A stretch of 64,000 bases of DNA from Saccharospirillum sp039982735 (lineage in GTDB: Bacteria > Pseudomonadota > Gammaproteobacteria > Pseudomonadales > Natronospirillaceae): the NCBI RefSeq assembly GCF_039982735.1, contig NZ_JBDWXV010000015.1, positions 62,001-126,000 on the forward strand, given 5' to 3'. Made by a program: the position numbers and the translations under genes. Below, piece after piece: positions 53,233 to 60,406 of this stretch. The stretch's first letter is position 1; each line of letters begins with the position of its first letter. Below the pieces are notes generated by a model. It made no database searches. It was given only the letters and a program-made list of their open reading frames with translations, and was not told the DNA's origin.

Positions 53233-54285
53233 ATGATCACCGGACACTTTAAGACGGATTACAGTGCCGATGAGGGCATCTGGTCGAACTGGCCCAAACG
53301 CTGGGGGTTGGTGGCTGCTTTGATTGGTCTGGCGATTTTCCCGTTCATCGCCAGTAACTATGCACTGCTGCTGGCCGGGCAGATCGGCATCTTCATTGTC
53401 GCCGTGGTGGGTCTGAACGTATTGATTGGGTACACCGGGCTAATGTCGCTCGGCCACGGTGCTTTCTTTGCGGTCGGCGCTTACACCACCGTGGCCATCC
53501 ACCATGAGTGGCCGCTCACTTTTCCTCTGATTACGCTGGTTATTTCGACGGTCGTTGCCGCGGCGTTTGGGGTGTTGTTCGGGCTGCCGTCGTTGCGGGT
53601 TAAAGGTCTCTATCTCGCCGTGGCCACCCTGTCGGCCAATTTCATTATTCTGTTTCTGATCGAGCAGGAGTGGCTGGCCGAATGGACCGGCGGGATCAGC
53701 GGCACGGAAACCCCCAATGCCGTTTTCTTCGGCGTTGAGCTGGTGTCACAGCAAGCCAAATACTTCTTCATCATGCCGGTGATGGTGCTGATGCTGCTGT
53801 TCGCGCAGAACCTGTTCCGCACCCGCTTTGGCCGTGCCCTCATTGCCATTCGCGACAAAGACTATTCGGCCGAGATTCTGGGCATCGCTCTGTTCAGCTA
53901 CAAGCTGAAAAGCTTCGCCATCTCAGCCGCCTACTGCGGCGCTGCGGGCAGCCTGTGGGCTTACTTTTTCCCGGCTATACTGCCGGAAGACTTTGGGCTG
54001 AACATGTCGATCACGCTGGTCGTCTGCCTGGTCGCCGGAGGGATGGGGCGCACGCTCGGGCCGATATTCGGGACTATCCTGATTCTGCTGGTGCCGGAGC
54101 TGCTCAAGATCGTTGCCGCTAACATTACCGGCGGGGACGCAACCGCCCAAACCTGGGTGAGCCCGACACGGGACATTTTGTTTGGCCTGATGATCATCGG
54201 CTTTTTGATATTCGAGCCAATGGGGCTGGTTAACATCTGGGACCGTTTCTGGCGCTTTATGTCGCGCTGGCCGTTTGCGAAGTGA
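53233..54285 (+). CDS. LivM-type ABC transporter permease
   Basis: A 350-residue permease with about nine membrane segments. NVLIGYTGLMSLGHGAFFAVGAY is the LivM hallmark, and the coupling loop TRFGRALIAIRDKDYSAEILG is conserved. It pairs with the LivH-type permease. The transcript then passes a long inverted repeat before the binding-protein gene. Confidence 0.9.
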   Translation: MITGHFKTDYSADEGIWSNWPKRWGLVAALIGLAIFPFIASNYALLLAGQIGIFIVAVVGLNVLIGYTGLMSLGHGAFFAVGAYTTVAIHHEWPLTFPLITLVISTVVAAAFGVLFGLPSLRVKGLYLAVATLSANFIILFLIEQEWLAEWTGGISGTETPNAVFFGVELVSQQAKYFFIMPVMVLMLLFAQNLFRTRFGRALIAIRDKDYSAEILGIALFSYKLKSFAISAAYCGAAGSLWAYFFPAILPEDFGLNMSITLVVCLVAGGMGRTLGPIFGTILILLVPELLKIVAANITGGDATAQTWVSPTRDILFGLMIIGFLIFEPMGLVNIWDRFWRFMSRWPFAK

Positions 54286-54290
54286 GAGAA

Positions 54291-54343
54291 AGCTGCGAGC
54301 TTCGAGCTGTTAGCTTAAAACTCGCAGCTCGAAGCTCACAGCT
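54291..54343. repeat. Long inverted repeat between permease and binding-protein genes
   Basis: GAGCTTCGAGCTG (54297-54309) pairs perfectly with CAGCTCGAAGCTC (54325-54337) around a 15-base loop. Both arms continue imperfectly outward (AGCTGC and CACAGCT), giving about 19 pairs over 23 bases. It begins six bases after the LivM stop codon and no T run follows directly. Such sites commonly protect upstream mRNA or attenuate transcription. The AGCT-rich arms may belong to a dispersed repeat. Confidence 0.7.
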
Positions 54344-54370
54344 CATAACTACAACAAAAAGGAGGCTATC

Positions 54371-55567
54371 ATGGCCCTGAATCGAAGAACCTTGTTAAAA
54401 ACCGGCGCCGCTCTCACGGCGGCCAGCATGGCCCCGGGCATTGTGCGGGCGGAAGGCGCGCACTGGCGCGTGGCGGCTTCATTGCCAATGACAGGCCCCT
54501 TCGCGACCGCGGGCCAGCTTGTGGCCCCGGCCTTCAGCGAGTTCGAGCAGCAGGTTAACGACAACGGCGGCATTGGCGGCAAGCCGATTCGGGTTGAAGT
54601 GGCCGACTCCGGTTACATTCCACGCAACGCCCTGGCGAATTTCCAGCGCGCTCAGGCCGCCGGCGACCTGCACTTTTACTATGGCGACTCCACCGGTTTT
54701 ATGGAACTGGTCGGCCCCACCCTCACCGGTGACAACGCGGTGATGATGGGCTCAACCTCCTTTGCCTCGGCTCTGTCTGACCCAGCCAACCGGCCCTACC
54801 AGTTCATGGCTGGCCCCACCTACGAAGACCAGTTCGAAATTCTGTTGCGTGACATCGCCAACAAAGGCGGTAAAACCGTTGCCTTCGTGTATTCCGATAC
54901 TGAATTTGGGCGTGACCCCATCGAACATGGCCGGCAAGTTGCCGCAGAACTCGGCATTGACGTGGTGCTGGAAGAAGTCACCCGCGCCGAAGGTGCAGAC
55001 ATTGAAAACCACGTCACCAAACTGGCCCAAGCCAACCCGGAATACACCATTCTGCAGGGATACGTGACCGGCGTCTGGCCTCAATTGATCGGCGGTGCCC
55101 GGGCATTCGGCCTGACCACCCAGTTCATGGGCACCTTCTGGGGCATGGAAAAAATCATTGCCGATCGGGTGACCGAGCAGGCAGGCCCGTTCCTCGATGG
55201 TTACCAGGGCGTTATGCCCTACCGCTACTTCTACGACCAGGACGACGCCCCGTTTTATCAGGAACTTGGGGCGTTCAAGCGCTCCGTTAATCCGGGGTTT
55301 TCCGGCTACGTTACCGCCTGGGAACTGGAAGGCCGCTTGTGCCTGGAACTGTGGAAACTGTGCATGGAGCGCGTGATTGAAGCCGACAAAGAAGTCACGC
55401 CCGATAATCTGATGGCCGAGCTTGGCGCTATTCGCAACTGGGACAGCGGCGGTTTCTTCGGGGCACCGGTCGACGTGGTCGATAACAAAATCGGCCAGGG
55501 CCGTGTGTACCGCTACGACGCCGAAACCCGCCTGTACAACCCGGTTTCGGACTGGATTCAGGTCTGA
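54371..55567 (+). CDS. Periplasmic substrate-binding protein (HAAT family, Tat-like signal)
   Basis: A 398-residue binding protein of the Peripla_BP_6 type. The leader MALNRRTLLKTGAAL has a twin arginine followed by a hydrophobic stretch ending VRAEG, so export may use the Tat route. Mature landmarks are RVAASLPMTGPFATAGQ, NDNGGIGGKPIRVEV and VAFVYSDTEFGRD. AAAGGAGG precedes the ATG. The ligand is not evident; the neighbouring acyl-CoA synthetase suggests a carboxylic acid or amide rather than a free amino acid. Confidence 0.87.
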   Translation: MALNRRTLLKTGAALTAASMAPGIVRAEGAHWRVAASLPMTGPFATAGQLVAPAFSEFEQQVNDNGGIGGKPIRVEVADSGYIPRNALANFQRAQAAGDLHFYYGDSTGFMELVGPTLTGDNAVMMGSTSFASALSDPANRPYQFMAGPTYEDQFEILLRDIANKGGKTVAFVYSDTEFGRDPIEHGRQVAAELGIDVVLEEVTRAEGADIENHVTKLAQANPEYTILQGYVTGVWPQLIGGARAFGLTTQFMGTFWGMEKIIADRVTEQAGPFLDGYQGVMPYRYFYDQDDAPFYQELGAFKRSVNPGFSGYVTAWELEGRLCLELWKLCMERVIEADKEVTPDNLMAELGAIRNWDSGGFFGAPVDVVDNKIGQGRVYRYDAETRLYNPVSDWIQV

Positions 55568-55606
55568 TAGAACTCGGCTTGTTCGTCAGAGCTGAACCCT
55601 CACGGT

Positions 55607-55627
55607 GGCCCGGGGGCAACCCGGGCC
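55607..55627. other. Hairpin between binding-protein and LivF-type genes
   Basis: GGCCCGGG (55607-55614) pairs perfectly with CCCGGGCC (55620-55627) around a five-base loop. No T run follows. It lies 40 bases after the binding-protein stop and could lower expression of, or separate stability for, downstream livF and the synthetase gene. Confidence 0.6.
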
Positions 55628-55655
55628 TACCCCGTTTCCGAATTCGGATGCAGAC

Positions 55656-56447
55656 ATGCTGAGCATTGAAAACATTGAAGTGGCCTATCACCACGCCATT
55701 CAGGTGCTGAAAGGCCTGACGTTATCGGTCGAACCGGGCGAGGTTGTCGCTCTTCTGGGTGCCAACGGCGCCGGTAAAACCACGGTTCTCAAGGCCGCTT
55801 CTGGCCTGTTGCCGCTGGAAAACGGATCAATCGACGCCGGCCAGATTCGCTTCAACGACGACCCCATTAATCGGGTTGCCCCCCACGAACTGGCCCGTGC
55901 CGGCCTGATTCACGTTCGCGAGGGGCGACGCATTTTTGCCGAAATGACGGTGGAAGATAACCTCATCGCGGCCTCCTATGCGCTGACCGGGCGCAAGGAA
56001 AAACCAGACTACGACGCCGTGTATGCGTTTTTCCCAAAGCTCAAAGAGCGGGCCCACCAGACGGCTGGTTTGTTGTCGGGTGGGGAGCAGCAAATGCTGG
56101 CCATCGGCCGTGCACTGATTGGCAAACCCCGGCTGATTTTACTGGATGAACCCTCACTCGGTTTAGCGCCGCGCATGGTCGATGAAATATTCGACAACAT
56201 CGCCCGGGTGAATCAGGAACAGGGCGCCAGCATTTTACTGGTCGAACAAAACGCCAGTGCCGCCTTTCGCATCGCTCACCGGGGTTTCATTCTGGAGAAT
56301 GGCAAGGTGGTGCTCGAAGGGTCGGTCGAACAATTGCGCGAAAACCCCGACATCCAAACCTTCTATCTGGGTGTTGGCGAGCAGGACGATCAAAAATCGT
56401 TTCGAAACATCAAGCACTACAAGCGCCGCAAGCGCTGGCTCAACTGA
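55656..56447 (+). CDS. LivF-type ABC transporter ATP-binding protein
   Basis: A 263-residue ATPase. Walker A is GANGAGKTT, the signature is LLSGGEQQMLAIGRAL and Walker B is LILLDEPSLGLAP, typical for LivF. About 25 extra C-terminal residues (ending NIKHYKRRKRWLN) are basic. The frame is open 17 codons upstream, but ATG 55656 gives the family start MLSIENIEVAYH. It is 14 bases before the acyl-CoA synthetase gene. Confidence 0.9.
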   Translation: MLSIENIEVAYHHAIQVLKGLTLSVEPGEVVALLGANGAGKTTVLKAASGLLPLENGSIDAGQIRFNDDPINRVAPHELARAGLIHVREGRRIFAEMTVEDNLIAASYALTGRKEKPDYDAVYAFFPKLKERAHQTAGLLSGGEQQMLAIGRALIGKPRLILLDEPSLGLAPRMVDEIFDNIARVNQEQGASILLVEQNASAAFRIAHRGFILENGKVVLEGSVEQLRENPDIQTFYLGVGEQDDQKSFRNIKHYKRRKRWLN

Positions 56448-56461
56448 GGAGCGCCGCCGAG

Positions 56462-58294
56462 ATGTCTGAACGTTCGTTTCACGATCAGGGCTACATCAGC
56501 CTCACCCAGTTACTGGAGCGCCACGCCCAAACCGTGCCCAATGAAGTGGCCATGCGTCAGAAAGACATGGGCATCTGGAAGGAAACCACCTGGCGCCAAT
56601 ACCGGAACCAGACTCACGCCATTGCCGCGGGGCTGATTGAACTGGGCATTCAACACAGCGACCACGTCGGCATTATTTCCGAAAACCGCCAGGAGTGGAT
56701 TGTCGCGCAACTGGGCATCAACAGCGCCGCCGCTGTGTGTTGCGGCATTTACCCGACCAGCCCGGCCAGCGAAGTGGTGCATCTGCTGAGCAGCGCCGAT
56801 TGCAAAGTCGTGTTTTGCGAAGACCAGGAACAGGTCGATAAGGTCCTGGAGATACGCGACAAACTGCCGCTGCTGGAACACATCATCGTCTTCGACGCCA
56901 AAGGCCTGTACGGCTACGACGCCAGCCTTTGGATGACGCTCAATGAATTGATTGATCGTGGTAAAACCCAACTGAAACGCTCACCCGGTGCTGTGACAGA
57001 CCGCCTGGCTCAGCAGGTACCGGAAGACACGGCGCTGATTGTGTTTACCTCGGGCTCCACCGGCCTGCCCAAGGCCGCGATGATTTCATTCCGGAACATC
57101 TGGTCGCAAATGGCGTTGCTGTGGGATGCCGTACCCTCCCAGACGCATCAGAACATCTTGTCCTACCTGCCTTTGTGCCACGTCGCCGAGCAGGCGTTTT
57201 CGACCATGAACGCCATGGCACGCCGCATGGTGGTGAACTTTGGCGAAAGCCTGCGCACCATCCGCACCGACCTGCAGGAAATCTCCCCGCAGATGTTTTT
57301 CGGCGTACCCCGCATATGGGAAAAAATGCAGTCTGAACTGACCGTGCTCGGCGACCGCACCGGCCCGTTGCGCCGCTGGTTGTTGCACAAGGGTTTGAAA
57401 TCGGCCCAGCAGCGCGGCACCAAACCCAGGTCACAATGGACGAGCCAGGAGAAACTGAGCTACGCCCTCTACCGGCCCTTTCTATACGCGCCGCTGCTTG
57501 GCTACCTCGGCCTGGCCCGCTGCAACATCGCCATGACTGCCGCTGCGCCGATTTCACCGGACTTGCTGGCCATGTTCCGTGGAATGGGTCTGTCGCTGAT
57601 CGAAATCTACGGCATGACCGAAACCACCGGCGCCGCCACCCTGCAACCGATGGACCTGAACTGCCAGGGCCGCATAGGCCGCGCCATTACCGGTGTGGAA
57701 TCCCGGGTGGGCGACGACGGCGAATTGCTGCTGCGCGGCCCGATTATCTTCAAGGGCTATTACAAGAACGATAAAGCCACGGCTGAGACCCTGCAAGATG
57801 GCTGGCTGCACACCGGCGATGTCGTCGAAGAACACCAAGACGGCACCCTGACCATTGTTGACCGCAAGAAAGACATCATCATCAATGCAGCGGGCAAGAA
57901 CCTGTCACCCAGCGTGATCGAAAACACCATGAAGGCCAGCCCCTTTATCAAGGAATGCATCGTGATCGGTGACCAGCGCAAATTCCTGGTCGCACTGATT
58001 CAGGTCGATTACGACACCGTCACCACCTGGGCAGAACGCCAGAACCTGGCTTACACTACGTTCAAATCCCTGGCCGAAAACGACCAGGTAAGAGCCCTGG
58101 TGCAAGCCGAAATCGACAGGGGCAACGCCCAGTTGGCCCCGGTTGAGCAGATCAAACGCTTCACCCTGCTGACCAAGGAACTCGACCACGACGACGGCGA
58201 AGTCACCGCCACCATGAAGGTACGGCGCAGTACTATTGCCAAGCAATATGAACAGCAGATTGAGGCTTTGTTCAGAGAAGAGACAGCGGCTTAA
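56462..58294 (+). CDS. AMP-forming long-chain acyl-CoA synthetase-like enzyme
   Basis: A 610-residue adenylate-forming enzyme. The P-loop-like motif is FTSGSTGLPKAAM, motif A5 is EIYGMTETTGAATL, and the C-terminal domain has DGWLHTGDVVEEHQDG and DRKKDIIINAAGKNLSP. The predicted reaction is carboxylate plus ATP plus CoA to acyl-CoA. Length and the LSYLPLCHVAEQ segment fit the long-chain/FAA1-like subgroup. As the last gene of a Liv-type operon it may activate the imported compound at once (vectorial trapping), an inference from position. Confidence 0.9.
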   Translation: MSERSFHDQGYISLTQLLERHAQTVPNEVAMRQKDMGIWKETTWRQYRNQTHAIAAGLIELGIQHSDHVGIISENRQEWIVAQLGINSAAAVCCGIYPTSPASEVVHLLSSADCKVVFCEDQEQVDKVLEIRDKLPLLEHIIVFDAKGLYGYDASLWMTLNELIDRGKTQLKRSPGAVTDRLAQQVPEDTALIVFTSGSTGLPKAAMISFRNIWSQMALLWDAVPSQTHQNILSYLPLCHVAEQAFSTMNAMARRMVVNFGESLRTIRTDLQEISPQMFFGVPRIWEKMQSELTVLGDRTGPLRRWLLHKGLKSAQQRGTKPRSQWTSQEKLSYALYRPFLYAPLLGYLGLARCNIAMTAAAPISPDLLAMFRGMGLSLIEIYGMTETTGAATLQPMDLNCQGRIGRAITGVESRVGDDGELLLRGPIIFKGYYKNDKATAETLQDGWLHTGDVVEEHQDGTLTIVDRKKDIIINAAGKNLSPSVIENTMKASPFIKECIVIGDQRKFLVALIQVDYDTVTTWAERQNLAYTTFKSLAENDQVRALVQAEIDRGNAQLAPVEQIKRFTLLTKELDHDDGEVTATMKVRRSTIAKQYEQQIEALFREETAA

Positions 58295-58312
58295 AAAACC
58301 GCGTAAAAAGAC

Positions 58313-58340
58313 TTTACCCGGCGGTCAGTTTTCGTACTAT
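58313..58340 (+). promoter_or_regulatory. Putative promoter of the 2OG-oxygenase gene
   Basis: TTTACC (58313-58318) and TACTAT (58335-58340) are separated by 16 bases, 27 bases before the TTG start. Each box matches consensus at four of six positions, so this is a moderate candidate. Confidence 0.45.
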
Positions 58341-58366
58341 AGCGCACCCTTACTGGATGCCCGGCC

Positions 58367-59014
58367 TTGAACACAACCGCCCTGCTGACCCCCTTGTGGG
58401 ATTACGACCTCATCGCCGATGGCCTGCGCCAACACGGCTGGGTGCACCTGCCCCACGGCATCAGCGACCGGCTGGCTCTCGACCTGCTGCAGGACATCCA
58501 CCGCCACCAGCCCGACCAGTGGGACCAGGCCGGTATCGGCCGCAAGCAGGACAACCATACCAACGACCTGATTCGTCGCGACAGCACCCACTGGCTAACC
58601 GGGGAAACACCCGCGCAAAGTCAGTACCTCACAGCGGCCGACGAACTGCGGCTCGAACTCAACAAACGCCTGATGCTCGGCCTGTGGGACTATGAATGCC
58701 ACTACGCCCGCTATGACACCGGCGCTTTCTACCGCAAGCACGTCGATGCCTTCCGCGGCCGCACCAACCGGGTGCTGACGACGGTGACCTACCTGAACCC
58801 CGACTGGCAAGACAACCAGGGCGGCGAGCTGTTGCTCTACAATGAGCAAAACCAGCTCATCAGCCGCTTGTTGCCCACCCTGGGCAGCATGGTCATCTTC
58901 CTAAGCGAAGAGTTCCCGCACGAAGTGCTGGCGGCCGAACGCACCCGGTTCAGCATTGCTGGCTGGTACCGCAACAACAATTCCATTCAGAACCGGATCG
59001 ACCCGAGTCAGTAG
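58367..59014 (+). CDS. 2OG-Fe(II) oxygenase (prolyl 4-hydroxylase-like)
   Basis: A 215-residue dioxygenase of the P4H/SM-20 type. The iron triad is in FYRKHVDAF (His and Asp) and EEFPHEVL (distal His). The 2OG-binding Arg is in ERTRFSIAGWYR. The start is TTG at 58367, since no ATG lies in frame nearby; GGATG lies upstream at a loose distance. The stop codon TAG is formed by the junction with the fold-back repeat: TA is the flank and G is the first repeat base. The substrate is unknown; many relatives hydroxylate proteins. Confidence 0.85.
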   Translation: MNTTALLTPLWDYDLIADGLRQHGWVHLPHGISDRLALDLLQDIHRHQPDQWDQAGIGRKQDNHTNDLIRRDSTHWLTGETPAQSQYLTAADELRLELNKRLMLGLWDYECHYARYDTGAFYRKHVDAFRGRTNRVLTTVTYLNPDWQDNQGGELLLYNEQNQLISRLLPTLGSMVIFLSEEFPHEVLAAERTRFSIAGWYRNNNSIQNRIDPSQ

Positions 59015-59062
59015 GGAGCCTCTGAACAATTCCCCCAGGGGGAATTATTCAGAGGCCCCCTA
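59012..59062. repeat. 47-bp fold-back member of the TA-flanked repeat family
   Basis: Two 23-base arms (59014-59036 and 59038-59060) around a single-base loop match at 21 of 23 positions. Both arms carry the same GGGAGCCTCTGAAYAAYT-type terminus as the 266 bp element at 14056, with TA on each side. It looks like the two ends joined with the interior lost. It supplies the stop codon of the preceding gene. Followed by GCGTTTTTT (59063-59070), it makes a strong rho-independent terminator in the plus direction. Confidence 0.8.
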
Positions 59063-59069
59063 GCGTTTT

Positions 59070-59099
59070 TTCCCACATCACCGGTCAGTCAGCTATACT
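59070..59099 (+). promoter_or_regulatory. Putative promoter of the bacterioferritin pair
   Basis: TATACT (59094-59099) is a good -10, 42 bases before the bfr start. The best -35, TTCCCA (59070-59075), is 18 bases upstream and weak. It lies directly after the fold-back repeat and its T tract. Confidence 0.45.
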
Positions 59100-59140
59100 C
59101 CCCGAGACCTATTTTGATACAGCGTTTCAGGAGTTTTCCA

Positions 59141-59617
59141 ATGCAGGGTGACCGTCAGGTGATCGACGCACTGAACAAGGTGCTGACCACCGAACTGACC
59201 TCCATCAACCGCTACTTTCTTCACGCGCGGATGTACCGCAACTGGGGTCTGGAACGGCTGAACGAGCACAGCTACAAGAAATCCATCAAGGACATGAAAC
59301 AGGCCGATGAGCTGATTGAGCGCATTCTGTTTCTGGAAGGCCTGCCCAACCTGCAAAAGCTGAACCGGTTGATGGTTGGTGAACACACCGAAGAGATGCT
59401 GAAGCTGGACGCCGACTTCCAACTGGAGCAGATCAGCCAGCTCAAAGACGCCATCGCCCTGTGCGAAACCCAACAGGACTACGTCAGCCGCGACATGCTG
59501 GTCGAACTGCTGGAATACGAGGAAGACTACCTCGACTGGCTCGAGACCCAGCACTACCAGATCGCCAACGTCACGCTGCCGAATTACCTTCAAGCCAACC
59601 TGTCGGATGAGGACTGA
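59141..59617 (+). CDS. bfr: Bacterioferritin subunit, haem-binding type with degenerate ferroxidase site
   Basis: A 158-residue ferritin-like four-helix protein. In E. coli Bfr numbering the haem ligand Met52 is present (KDMKQAD). Of the ferroxidase ligands Glu18 and Glu127 are kept, but Glu51 is Asp, His54 is Gln, Glu94 is Gln and His130 is Tyr. It should bind haem between subunits but oxidise iron poorly. AGGAG precedes ATG 59141; an in-frame ATT nine codons upstream is not used. Two bases separate it from the complementary second subunit gene, implying hetero-oligomers. Confidence 0.9.
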   Translation: MQGDRQVIDALNKVLTTELTSINRYFLHARMYRNWGLERLNEHSYKKSIKDMKQADELIERILFLEGLPNLQKLNRLMVGEHTEEMLKLDADFQLEQISQLKDAIALCETQQDYVSRDMLVELLEYEEDYLDWLETQHYQIANVTLPNYLQANLSDED

Positions 59618-59619
59618 CC

Positions 59620-60087
59620 ATGAAAGGCAACCCAACCATCATCAAGGCGCTTAACGCCTTGCTCGCCAACGAACTGTCGGCGATGGATCAGTACTTCCTG
59701 CATTCTGAAATGTATCGCGACTGGGGCCTGAACAAACTCTACGAGCGCATCAGCCACGAGTTTGACGACGAAAAAGGCCACGCCACCAAACTGATTGAAC
59801 GCATCCTGTTTCTGGAAGGCACGCCCAACATGAAAGACCGCGAACCGATCAACATCGGTTCCGACGTGCCTTCCATGTTGCAGAGCGATCTCGACATTGA
59901 GTACGCCGTACAAAAAATGCTGGCCGACACCATCGCCCTGTGCGAGAAAGAGCAGGACTACGGCACCCGGGATATGCTGGAACCATTGCTCGACGACACC
60001 GAGATGGACCACGCCTACTACCTGGAACAGCAACTGCGCCTGATCAAGATGATCGGCCTGCCGAACTACCTTCAGTCCCAGATGTAA
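59620..60087 (+). CDS. bfr: Bacterioferritin subunit, ferroxidase type lacking the haem Met
   Basis: A 155-residue partner subunit. Glu18, Glu51, His54 and Glu94 are conserved, and the last pair is E-x2-H at 128/131 because of a one-residue insertion. So the di-iron ferroxidase centre is intact, but Met52 is Lys (DEKGHA), which removes the haem ligand. The division of labour with the preceding subunit parallels known two-subunit bacterioferritins (for example in Neisseria). Iron oxidation and storage are expected. Confidence 0.9.
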   Translation: MKGNPTIIKALNALLANELSAMDQYFLHSEMYRDWGLNKLYERISHEFDDEKGHATKLIERILFLEGTPNMKDREPINIGSDVPSMLQSDLDIEYAVQKMLADTIALCEKEQDYGTRDMLEPLLDDTEMDHAYYLEQQLRLIKMIGLPNYLQSQM

Positions 60088-60120
60088 CTCAAGATTGGTG
60101 GCTATGGTCCGCGTCGGCCA

Positions 60121-60284
60121 CCGGTTATGCTTATGCGGGGTCGGCGTATATCCGTCCATGGAGCCTAGGCCGCAGGATATGAATCCCCTCCATGGGATTC
60201 ACCCTTCGGGCTCGCTGCGCTCATGCTAAAACGCTCCTGGCGTTTTAGTCCATGCTGCGGACTTCCCCGCAGAAGCATAACCGG
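60121..60284. repeat. Structured non-coding inverted-repeat region
   Basis: Outer arms of 20 bases (60121-60140 and 60265-60284, CCGGTTATGCTT at the left) match at 19 of 20 positions. Inside are three perfect hairpins: TGAATCCC/GGGATTCA (60180-60201), CTAAAACGC/GCGTTTTAG (60226-60248) and CTGCGG/CCGCAG (60255-60272). No coding frame is credible. It lies between convergent bfr and lactate permease genes. The rest of this 319-base gap (60285-60406) holds no recognisable signal. It may be a mobile or dispersed repeat, or a bidirectional terminator region. Confidence 0.6.
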
Positions 60285-60406
60285 CACCCGCCGCTCGCAT
60301 TGTGCAAAACCCAAACTTTGAGATTAAAGCCACAGCTTTTACTTCAATGAGTTTACTCGTCCTAGGCAGACCGTTTTATTCTCTTATCCCACTCTATGCC
60401 AGTGCC

